Assembly: GCA_900660155.1 (NCBI GenBank)
Contig: CABFPE010000274.1
Location: forward strand, 646,838 to 710,837
Direction of reading: 5' to 3'
Length of the DNA stretch: 64,000 bases
Origin: Hofstenia miamia
Taxonomy: Eukaryota; Xenacoelomorpha; Acoela; Hofsteniidae
Made by a program: the position numbers and the translations under genes. The notes under the pieces are model-generated. The model ran no database searches and was not told the origin of the DNA. It saw nothing but the letters and a program-made list of their open reading frames with translations. Shown in pieces: positions 37,976 to 47,659 of this stretch (positions are counted from its first letter, which is position 1; every line of letters starts with the position of its first letter).

Positions 37976-39263
37976 TAGTTGGCTGCAAAAAATGAGACTG
38001 AACGCCTATTTTTTCACGCTTTGTGGAAACGTATTGAGACGTTTTAGAGCAAAACTATAAAAATAAAAGACAACGAGAATTTTGTGAACTTTAAAATGGT
38101 CAAACAAAAAGGTTAATTAATTAAACTGGTACTTCGTAATTATTGGAAAACACTTACCAAACAATTTTTTTGCTTTGCAAAGTTTCTACTTGATTTCTTC
38201 GGAATGGAAAGGTTGGAACAGCTTGAAAACGCCTTTGCGACATCGCAAATTTCTCGATCAACTTATTTTCGAAAGCTGAAAAAAATTCGACAAGGAGAAT
38301 CTCTCAAAAGAAGAAAAGGAAGTGGACGCCCTCGAAAAATTATTGGAAAATTCATTCAGAAAACAGTCGCAATTGCTCTCAAAAATCCCTATATTTCTGG
38401 GAAAAAAATTGCAAACCGACTTCAAACTGAAGCCGACATATCTGTGCATGAAACCACAGTTCAGAGAACACTGAAAAAAAGTGGAGTTACAAAAATTGGC
38501 AGAAAAATCGACTTCTGATTACAAAAGAACATCAAGAAAAAAGATTAAATTTAGTGAAAGATTGGAAAGTCTACACTTTTGAAGATGTTTGGATAACGGA
38601 TGAGTGCGTATTGCAACTACACAGAAACAAAGTACAAGTGTGGTCGTCAAAGAAATGTCCAAGACCAACAAAAGCGGTTCCAAAGTTCCACCAAAAAATT
38701 TTGGTTTGGGGAGCACTTTCCTATCGTGGGTTTTATTTGAAAATTTTAGACGGAAAAGCCACAATCGACAGTCAAAGATATTGCCAAATTATAGCTGAAT
38801 TTATGCCTTATGCTGATGCTTTATATGATGATGGATGGATACTCCAACAGGACGGAGCAACCCCGCACACGTCAGCAAAGACAAAAAATTGGTTTTCTGA
38901 AAATAATATCCAGTTTTTGCAATGGCCACCAAGTTCTGCTGATCTTTCTCCAATCGAAAACGTGTGGCAGATATTGAAAAATGACGTTGAGAAGAAAAAT
39001 CCGAAAAATATATCCGATTTAAAAGAAAAAATCCAAGAAAGTCAACACATTTTGACATCTGAAATGAAGTCCAATTTAATGAAATCAGTTTCAGTTCGTT
39101 TGAATGAAGTTATTTCTACAGGAGGAAAACAAATTAGACTTTGATGCTTTTTACTTATAGTCCTTTAATGTATCTTTAATATCTTACCTTTCTTGAGTTG
39201 TTACGTTCAGTAGTTCAAAAGTAATATGCCTTTTTTTCTAGTCTCATTTTTTGCAGCCAACTA
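37976..39263 (+). mobile_element. Tc1-like DNA transposon, nearly complete
   Basis: Perfect 27 bp inverted repeats (37973-37999 and 39240-39266) containing gttggctgcaaaaaatgag, with TATA at both edges so the exact TA boundary is ambiguous by two bases. Length about 1.29 kb, within the normal Tc1 range. It carries a transposase gene with a single frameshift. Perfect ends and a nearly open gene indicate a young insertion. It interrupts the Ty3/Gypsy fragment. Confidence 0.95.
38204..39144 (+). pseudogene. Tc1-like DD34E transposase with one frameshift
   Basis: Cut-and-paste transposase acting in the nucleus on the 27 bp inverted repeats. The first frame (38204-38518, 104 residues) carries the paired helix-turn-helix DNA-binding part with a GRPR-type motif (GSGRPRK) between helices. 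The second frame (38554-39144) carries the DDE core: D in VWITDEC (codon 38599), D in QQDGATPHTS (codon 38851) and E in SPIENVW (codon 38956), with 34 residues between the last two. Sequence between the frames (about 38505-38553) reads as the missing linker (LLITKEHQEKRLNLVKDW) in the second frame, so one small frameshift is the only obvious lesion. The C-terminus ends naturally. This copy should not make active enzyme. Confidence 0.9.
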
Positions 39264-39266
39264 TAG

Positions 39267-40453
39267 TTAAGCAAAATAGAAAAACTTAAAAATTTAGTCA
39301 AAACATAAATCCTTGCTCTCACACATTTTGGCATTAAATCATGATAGGCTTTTGCTGAATATTCAAGCATTTTAAGAGTTTGTCTAAGCAGTTCTCCAAG
39401 GACTCTTCCGCGTTTTTAGTCTCTCACTCACAGAGATAATTATGTAAACCTCTAGCCTCATCACTCTCTAGTATATTTGCAAAAAATACGATAAATCCAT
39501 AAATATTCACCTAAAATATACAGTATTTTCTAGTAATTAATTTAGTTATTTTTGTTTAAATTATATTGGGATGCGGGTTTTTTTTAACAATGCCTGGTGC
39601 ACGCATTATGCTTTTGGAATTTTGGCTTCTATACCGAAATTTTGCAAAATAACTAGAAATAATTGATTCAGTAATATCTTAACCTTAAGCCCATACAATC
39701 AAATAGTGGAGTTTCCTTGGTATTATTTGATTGAACAAGTTAAGTATTTCTGTCACCTGGTGTAATTTTTTCAACTCATTGATGTTTTTAACAGTCAAAC
39801 AAGTACCAACTACATTAGGTTTTAAATCAAAGCAAACCATTGTTCGTAACTAAATAATTTAAGCTCTGCTGAGGTCTGATGCATCCAAAATCATGGCAGT
39901 GGCACTGTGACATTTGACATCATCTGCTATAAATTGTCTTTGCAGCATAATTGATGTCATTTTTTAAACAATATAGACATGCCTAAAATTTTACTAAATT
40001 TTTCTGACCCCATTCTTTTTCATAGAATTATGTAAAAAGTTTTACTTCGTAATATTTATTTGTAAACTTCATTTTGCAATAATTCTGCCATAAAATTATG
40101 GTTGTAACATTTGTTGACTTAGAAAACGGCGCTAAATACTATTTCATGCCAGTTTTCAATTTCTACTGTATACTTAGCACCAGTCGCTAATTGGTATGTA
40201 CATGTATATAGGAATATTATGGTCTCTTACATTTAGTATCATGGTAATAATACAAAATTTCCCAAAAGTTAGCAAAGAATGTTAAGAAAGTATGTCATTT
40301 CAATGTTTAACTAAATTTGCTAAAAAACCAAAATCAAAATTGAATCTATTCCAAATTATGATATGCAAAATTCTTGAACTCTAAAACGTATTTAAATTTG
40401 CCATACATTACATGCATACTGTTTTATTGTTAAAATATATGTGGAAATTTTGG
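39267..40453. other. AT-rich DNA, no gene seen
   Basis: No supported feature. Sequence right of the Tc1 element does not obviously continue the Ty3/Gypsy fragment found on its left. Confidence 0.5.
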
Positions 40454-40461
40454 AATGTGAG

Positions 40462-42165
40462 TAGTGGTGTAGTTCTATTTTGTAAACAATGGGGGCCTTA
40501 ATAAGCCAAAAGTTTTGGGACCTCATCCCCGCCATAAAATGCTTAAACACACTCCTATTCGGTTTGCAAAAAAGAAACATTAAAACAAAAAAATCTAAAT
40601 TAACAATTCAGCTGTAATTAATTGAGATCTCTAGTAACTTCAGCTTGACAAGTGTGCTTTGACTATCATCAGCTGAATGGTGTCTAAGCAACCAAATCCT
40701 CTACAAACTCAACCAACTGCATTTTTCTTACTAAAGCAATACAGTAGACGCTTCATAATACAGTACGCTTTTTAAATCCCCTGATAATAGATCACTCCCT
40801 AATACATCCAAATTTGTCTGGAACAAATTTCTACATTGAAAACCCACCTGTTAATAAATCCAACACCACAATTAATGAAATCCAATTTTTCTAAGAAGAG
40901 AATGACCGACTCGTGTATTGAATCGCCAAACTGATTGTAATTGCAATATCATAGATGATACTGAGGTTGAAATTTTGCTCAAGTGGTTACTAAGCGCATA
41001 AATCCGTTGGAGGCCATGTACATGATTCAGTGAGCATGGAATAGGTTTCTTGGAACAACATCAAAAACGGTTAGATCAAAGCCTGATTTACTGTTGTTGG
41101 GGCAGAACTGGTCAATGAAGAAACGAATTTACAATCACTCCTACTGGTTTGACTAAGAAGAATTTGATAGAGGGCTATTCATTGGTGATGTTATAGTTTG
41201 ATGAAGATAGTGATTTAAAAGTAGTTACTAATTGCTTCTGAGCCTCCAACAGCTGTGGAAATGCTACATTTTCGTGTTCGATAGGAATATGATATCAATA
41301 GTTTTGGATACAGCAAAATGGACCCTTTTTAATTTCAAAGAGAACATCAGCTCTGAATTATGTGAAAAGTGCCCTCCAAAGCAAGGAATTCTTGATAAAT
41401 TGATAATCTGCCAAAACCAAAATATTTGCTGACACTACTATGAAATTGTTTAGCATTTTGTCATTTTTCTCTGTTATTTACTGCTTTGGATCAGAATGAC
41501 TATTAAGCATTGTTTCTTTACTTCATTATTCATTCAGCAAAACAACTAGCAAATGCATATACTTCCAATTATGTTAATAATCTCATTAAATTTGTTATTT
41601 GTAGAAATTTGGTTTCTATTCTATAATTTTCGCGTTGGAAACAGATGTAAATTTATTCTCAAGGAATTATCGCTGTTCTAGTGTTAATAAATCCAAAATA
41701 GCCTAACGTAGATTTATTAAGCAGGATCCACTTTATATGTATTCTTGTCCTCTTCTCCAACATTGTTTGCACGGTAACAAAAATGAATGAAAGGGCAAAA
41801 TAGTCACTCTTTATTATTAATAGTGGTTATTCACCAAGTCTCGATCGCCCAAACAACTTTAGTTAAATAGATATCAAGATCCTTAGATATATTTTGTACT
41901 TCTCTTCTAATTTTGTCATTGGAGGTAGACAGTGTAAATCTTATCACAGAATGATTTCAACTGAAACGTTGCATTGATTAAATTCATATCGTGAATTGCG
42001 ACCACTTGATAGATCAGTTCGCAACTGGGTAGCAAGCAGCTTTCCTGGTAGGGTAGTGGATTCTGAATTTTTAAATAAGATAAGCCACCGTAGGCCCCCG
42101 CAGTCATCTTCAAATATGTAACAATGGGGTCCTGGCCCCGTGGGTCCCCGCCCACTACACCTCTG
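40462..42165. mobile_element. hAT-like element with perfect 8 bp target duplication
   Basis: The octamer aatgtgag flanks both sides (40454-40461 and 42166-42173). Ends read tagtggtgtag and, in reverse complement on the right, cagaggtgtagtggg, of the CAGTGGTGTAG class. Just inside, both ends have G-rich runs (caatgggggcc left; reverse complement gggcggggacc right). At 1,704 bp it has no readable hAT transposase. A stretch at 40740-40815 with repeated ataata / taatac units (cagtagacgcttcataatac) looks like the end of a pogo-type element that may have landed inside. The 8 bp duplication and end type support hAT; the interior origin is unknown. Confidence 0.8.
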
Positions 42166-42173
42166 AATGTGAG

Positions 42174-43330
42174 GCAGAAACATTTTCTAACAATAGCTCA
42201 TAAGAACACATTATTAGCTTTCTTCAAGAAATCCTTCTGCCAGTATTTAATATCTTCTTAACTTTTTGAAGTACTTAGACATCCAAAAGCATCACTTCCA
42301 AATTTTTTACACTTTTACTGCAAGTACTCTGGCATTTTTTGCTGTAATCTTGATGATCTGTAAAAGAATTCTGTAATGCTTGAATCAATGGAACTCCCTG
42401 AATTTCTGTATAACAAGAAAACTGTAATTATAGAATAAGAAGTTGTTTTAAGAATTATTATGTCAGCTGAGGTCTGTGATATAGATTGTTATCACAACAA
42501 AGTGAAGGATGAAATCAACAAAGTGCATATAATGATGCATAAAATACATACTCAAATTCTAAATTGTGATGGTGAGCTCAGAGAGATGTAATGAAAATTA
42601 CTTTAATTTTATTACTTTGTAAAATGTATAATATCTTTCTCAACTACAAGTGCAATTAATTTTATAAATTTGCACTCTGAATATTTGGCTTAAATTTTAG
42701 GACTAATTGAATTATCAGGCAAAAACTCTTCAGTACAATTTAAATTTTAAATACATGTCATATTGTAGCTAATAGCCTTTTACTTTACTTTTATCCATTA
42801 AAGAAAACTAAATGTCCAGGAATTCTATCACACAATTTTTTCATATTATCAACTAATGCCGAAAATATATTTTTAAATAGAGTTTACGCCAAGTATAAAT
42901 ATTAGTGCCATTGAGAGTTTTTTCATTAAGACTTTTTGATCAGCTTCAAAATCAGTTGCCCTTCATAGATCTTAAAATGCACATATAACTACAATGTAAA
43001 CTTAATTTCTTGGAGAATCATAAGTAAGTTTGAGAATAATCCACAGTTTCAATAGTGACTACAGTAGCCTGGAAATCCCTGAAAGTCCTTCAAAATAGTT
43101 TTAGGTGTCTGCATGGGACTTTTTCAATTAAAGATTGTGCAAGCCTTTCTTTTACTTTTTTGAGATAGGCATGGAATAGTTATGTAGAGGTTGTTGTTAG
43201 TTTTTCTTTAAGTAATATATATTAAGAGTCAAAGCAAATTTATTGCTGTAAATAAATGACAGTAGAAAAGCTACAAACTACAAATGCATGTATTAACAAA
43301 ATAAAATTAAAATATATATAGAATAAATGT
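42174..43330. other. CpG-depleted host DNA
   Basis: Only two CpGs (about 42860 and 42887) in 1.15 kb, in contrast to the CpG-bearing element on its left and LINE on its right. Contains one candidate exon (42467-42571). Appears to be the left part of the CpG-poor domain that resumes at 52496. Confidence 0.6.
42467..42571 (+). CDS. Candidate host exon, unidentified gene
   Basis: 105 nt open in one frame, bounded by an acceptor-like ttattatgtcag and a strong donor g|gtgagc (GT at 42572). It begins two nucleotides into a codon's remainder and ends after one nucleotide. The translation contains EVCDIDCYHNKVKDEINKV followed by HIMMHKIHTQILNCD, a charged, probably helical stretch. The frame is also open from an ATG at 42460 to a stop at 42591, so a small independent frame is the alternative. 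No family is recognised. Location inside CpG-depleted DNA fits a transcribed, methylated gene body. Confidence 0.35.
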
Positions 43331-43433
43331 GTGTGTGTGTCTATGTGTGTGGTGAGCTCAGTTTAAAAAACCAGTAAATGTGTTAACATGTTTGTGTCTC
43401 CGATTGTATTTTGTCGATCTAAAAGTATGATTT

Positions 43434-46346
43434 TTAATTTTTTCTAAATTTTTTGTAATTTTTTTCTATTCTTATCTCATTTTCTAAATCATTCCAAATA
43501 TTAGAGGCTGCTCGGTGAAAACCAGGATAGGAAATACTGCTAGAAATAAACTTATGTGATCGAAGATTTACTTTTAAGTAATTATCAAGAAAAGAAATTG
43601 ATTGTTGGCCATATTTATACTTAAATAAAATTGAAGCTGCATGGAATTGTACTTGATATAGCGGGGATAATATATTATACTTTCGTCTGTATTCACTAAC
43701 ATGGTCATGCTTACGTGCAAAATTTAATGTTTTTAATGCCCAATTAAAAGTTTTTGATAATAAATAGCGGCTTTTTGAATTAAAATTTATAAATAAAAAT
43801 GAACAATAATGTAATTGTGATAAACAAAAGGCATGTAATAATTGAACGTGAAAATCTGGTACAAAATGTCTGAGGTGGTATAAGTATCTAACTCCAGAAG
43901 CCATTTTTTGTAACTTTTTTAGGAGAAATTTATCGAATTTTAAATCTTTGTCAATATCAACACCTAAATATGTAACATGATCAGATTGTTTTATTGGAAC
44001 ACTGTTAACAATTAATTCGATCTTGTTTGTTATTTCTTTTACAGAATTAGGGGAAAATATAATGAATTGCGTTTTTTCAATATTAATTTTTAATTGATTG
44101 GATGAGAAATACCTAGAAAGATTTTCAATATCACTTTGTAAATTTTTTGTAGCCCTAAATGCATCATTATCTGTATTTATGAGGCAAGTATCATCAGCAA
44201 ATTGATATATTTCACTATGTTTTACATGTTTAATTATGTCATTTACATATATTGCAAATAAAATTGGCCCTAGTACTGTGCCTTGAGGCACTCCTCGATC
44301 GGTTATAATATAATCAGATTTCATATTATTCATTAAAACACGCTGTTTTCTATTTTCTAAAAAACTCATAAGTAACTTAATTGAATTTTGTTGAAATCCG
44401 TAATTTTTAAGTTTAATCGCCAAAATTTCAAAGTTCATTGAATTAACAGCTTTGCTTAAGTCTAGAAGTGCTATGCAACTGGATTTATTTTGAGATTTAT
44501 TTGAGGATATTTTTTCAGTAATTGAAATAATTGCATCACTTGTACTATGCTTAACGCGGAAACCATATTGTTTAGATGATAAGATATTCTCAAATGCAAG
44601 GTATTGGTTGATTTGAATATGCAATAATTTTTCGAATAATTTACTAAAAGGGTGTGTTATTGAGATTGGCCTATAATTTTTAGCAATGAGGGGATCTCCA
44701 TTTTTATACAAAGGTGTTATATCTGACTTTTTCATTATTTCCGGAAATTTGTTTTCAACTATACATAGATTAAATGCAAATGATAGATGTTCGCCAAATA
44801 TATGAAAGAATTTCTTAATGATAAAGTACGATAAATGAGTGGAACCTGAAGATTTATTAACGTCTAAATTTTGTACAATAGTTTCTAATTCTCTTAAGGT
44901 GGACAGCCTAAATTGAAACGTTGACTTACAATTTGATTGCCTAAGTTCTGATAGAGAAGGTTTAGGAAATTTGAAGTTACCTAATTCTTTAAATGTCTGA
45001 TTTAAATGATTTAGTATCCTTTTTTTAACGTTAAATATTTTATTATCAAAATTAATTTCTGAAATGTCACTATTGAGCCCATTCGATTTTCCAATAAAAC
45101 GGTTTAGAAGTTTCCGCTTTTGTTTAGAAGAATTTAAATTTTCAAGAAATTGACGTTGTTTTAAAGCTAAATTTTTAGCACTTAAGTCCTTAATTAATTT
45201 CTTTGATCTTTCGTAATTAGTCCAATTTATTTCGGTCGGATTAGCTTTAGCTAGTTCAAAGAGTTTCTGCAGTATGTTTACGGTATTCTTAATTACTTCA
45301 TCATCAGTGGTGCTTAAATTAAATCGTCGTGATTTATTAACTACTCGGCGGGTTTTTAGCGATGTTACTTTGTTTAGGGCTTGATTGATCTGTGCCGCGA
45401 TGTAATTTAGCACGTGAGAACCAGAATTTAGAGTAAAAATATAGCCAAATGGAATATTTTTAAGTAAATTTTCCATTATCTCATCTGAATAATTTTTGAA
45501 ATCCCTAGAAAAAATCGTTTTAAATTTAGGAAGCTTAACTTGAATCTTACTAGTATTAATACAGAGTGCGTGATCACTGAAGGATGCAAGGATATAAGTC
45601 TTATATATAGTTTCCGAATTGTATAAAAATAATCAATTAATGTTGTTTTTCGAGTGGGAGTTTGAGTGTTGATTATTTTTAAATTATAAATAGCGCATAA
45701 TTCATTCAATGATTTTTTTTCATAAAAATTAAAATAGTTGACGTTAAAGTCACCTAATATGTTTAGTGAGTAATTATTGCTGGGAGTATCGGAAATTTCA
45801 TTGCATTTATACTTTATATACTCTACAAGAAAGTTTTTATTTGGATTATAAGTAACATTAATTAATTCATTTTCAGAAGAATTTCTAGGTGATTTAATTT
45901 TGATCCATAATGATTCAAAAACAGAATGATCTGATTCAAATTCTTCCTTACGTATTGGATTTAAAACTTTTGGTACAATTAGCATGAGGCCACCACCTCT
46001 ACTATCTCTATTTTTAACAAAAACATTAAAATTTTCGAGGTCTGGATTGAACAAATTTGGATTGATATCAATGTTTAACCAAGTTCTGTAATAGAAAAAA
46101 TTGAATTTGAGCCAAATTGAGATGCAATTTTAAGAAAATGATTTCTATTTGAATTCAGACTTCTGGCGTTTAGATAAATATATTTAAAATTATTTTTATA
46201 ACGATTCTGCAAATTCTCAAGATTACATTTATCTAAAATTGGGCCAGGATTTAATTCTACATCTCCTGCTAAGATAACTAAATGATTAAAAAAGTATTCA
46301 TAAATGAAAGTAAGTAACGATTTACAAAATTTTAGTGATATTTCAT
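43434..46346 (-). pseudogene. LINE ORF2: 2A-like leader, APE endonuclease, reverse transcriptase
   Basis: Nicks target DNA and reverse-transcribes the element's RNA. An upstream ATG at 46346 is one frame off the 2A-like segment (46240-46263). The endonuclease follows: ARSLNSN, ITETWL-like (broken by a frameshift near 46085), RGGGLMLIV and GDFNVNYF in 45476-46054, with a second frameshift near its C-terminus (about 45615). Then comes a 680-residue frame (43434-45476) with the reverse transcriptase: YRPISITHPFSKLFEKLL, KQYGFRVKHSTSDAI, LLDLSKA (first catalytic D), GVPQGTVLGPILFAIYVNDI, the YQFADDTCL catalytic block and YLGVDID. The end, with FHRAASNIWNDLE, is the usual C-terminus of this LINE group. 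No RNase H. The RT core looks intact but the gene as a whole is broken. Confidence 0.9.
46240..46299 (-). other. 2A-like ribosome-skipping motif in LINE ORF2
   Basis: The minus strand reads FFNHLVILAGDVELNPGP, ending at 46240. This matches the 2A signature D-V/I-E-x-N-P-G-P with a hydrophobic upstream stretch and GD immediately before. In viruses and in some APE-type non-LTR retrotransposons such sequences make the ribosome skip the final Gly-Pro bond, releasing the upstream peptide. Here it sits between the ORF2 start region and the endonuclease, so it would separate a short leader (about 30 residues) from the enzyme. Activity is inferred from the motif alone. Confidence 0.85.
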
Positions 46347-46420
46347 ATTAGTGTTGATAACACAGATGTTAGCGTTGTGTGTGTGGTTGTCTCATGTGTA
46401 TATAATATAGTTTTACATTT

Positions 46421-46812
46421 TTAAGTAGCAATACAAATATAAACAATAAGTTCCAAAAGTTTACCTTGTTCATTGGAAGAGGGGATGGTGTAGGCAGGAT
46501 GAACAGCGGGTGTTTGCAGTAGGACACGTCGTGTGTTGTAAGATGCTGCTTTAGCGTAAGAAATTGTGGGTTGATGCAAGGAACTATATTGATTTGGGAC
46601 AGTTGAATGAGTGGGAAAGAAGTTCCTTAGGTTCCGAATGAAGACTGAGAGACCTTTATCAGACAGATGGATGTCATCATGCGCAAGAAGAGTGGAATTT
46701 ATAGAGCGCGGCGAAGGAAGGAAATGGTCAAAGACTGGAATGACACTAAGATGACGTTGAGAGAAGCTTCTTATGATTTTAACTGTTTTCTTGAGAGACG
46801 ATCGTGTTTGTT
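46421..46812 (-). pseudogene. LINE ORF1, C-terminal esterase half
   Basis: Minus-strand frame ending at a stop at 46421-46423. Order: SLKKTVKIIRSFSQRHLSV, PVFDHFLP, then DDIHLSDKGLSVFIRNL (DDIH at 46667-46678), the D..H block that supplies the catalytic Asp/His of SGNH hydrolases, then a Pro/Ser/Gln-rich tail. The frame is closed on its upstream side at about 46812, where the CR1-like element begins. The matching N-terminal half lies at 50190-50944. Esterase-type ORF1 proteins are known from CR1/L2-group LINEs, where they are thought to bind RNA or lipid and assist retrotransposition. Confidence 0.75.
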
Positions 46813-46825
46813 AATTCTCTCTCAA

Positions 46826-47632
46826 ATGACAACTGGTTCTAATAATATTAATTCGATTACATTTTCTTGCTCTACGTGCAATAATGCAATTGACAATGAA
46901 GATATGTTTTCATGTTTTTCTTGCGGTTCCAAAATGCAGTGGAATAGTCATTGCACTAGATTCCCCACATCGGTTCTCAATTCCTTGACGATTGTAAAAG
47001 AAAATATTATATTATTCTGTAATGCTTGTGTTCGCGCAGGCCGTAAAGATGCTGTTATCGATGATGTCGTATCAACGCGAAAATCATATGATGCTAGTGA
47101 CAAGGTTGACTACATCGTTGAAAAATGTATCAAGCCTATCGAGCAAAAGATTGATTCATTTCATTCTGCACCCAATCAAGCCAATGATCGCCCAACTCTG
47201 GAATGCCAAAAGACTCTGCGCATAAAAGGCTTGCCTGAGCCTTCTTTATCAAACTCAAGTGATCGACTCAACGCAGAGAAATCACAGATTGACGAAGTCC
47301 TTAACCACTTGGGGGTTAGTGACGTTAACATTGAGGATATTAGACGTGTTGGTAAAGTTTCTGCGCCGTCAAACAGACCACGTATTTTGTTTTTGACCCT
47401 TAAATCTGTTTGGGATAAACGCAAAATTATTAGTAATGTCTCCAAGCTATCTACTTATAGTAAGCGCATATCTGTTTCTCGATTACTAACTGAAAATGAA
47501 CTTAAACGCGAGAAAGCTATGCTGAAAACACGTTGGAACTTAATTTGCAATGGTGCTAACCGATCTGATCTGAAAATTCGTGACCTAGAGTTGTACCACA
47601 ATGGCACTAAAGTAGTTGTCTCTGACAATTGA
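46826..47632 (+). CDS. CR1-like LINE ORF1, PHD-like finger protein
   Basis: 268 residues from MTTGSNNINSITFSC. The same frame runs upstream to 46667, but those bases belong to the interrupted LINE, so the ATG at 46826 is preferred. Residues ~10-75 hold a PHD-like zinc finger (SCSTCNN, FSCFSCG, W..HC, ILFCNACV). After a variable linker, residues ~135-265 resemble the RNA-binding region of LINE ORF1 proteins (LRIKGLPE, DEVLNHLGV, DIRRVGK, RPRILFLTLKSVWDK). It is thought to coat element RNA. The frame is intact, ends 27 nt before ORF2, and shows no internal break, unlike ORF2. Confidence 0.8.
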   Translation: MTTGSNNINSITFSCSTCNNAIDNEDMFSCFSCGSKMQWNSHCTRFPTSVLNSLTIVKENIILFCNACVRAGRKDAVIDDVVSTRKSYDASDKVDYIVEKCIKPIEQKIDSFHSAPNQANDRPTLECQKTLRIKGLPEPSLSNSSDRLNAEKSQIDEVLNHLGVSDVNIEDIRRVGKVSAPSNRPRILFLTLKSVWDKRKIISNVSKLSTYSKRISVSRLLTENELKREKAMLKTRWNLICNGANRSDLKIRDLELYHNGTKVVVSDN

Positions 47633-47659
47633 CTACACCACAGCTCTAGTAATACCATC

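Noticed and set aside
46667-46825. Upstream extension of the CR1 ORF1 frame (MDVIMRKKSGIYRARRRKE)
   Set aside because: These bases are the antisense of the interrupted LINE's esterase ORF1; the frame is open by chance across the junction.
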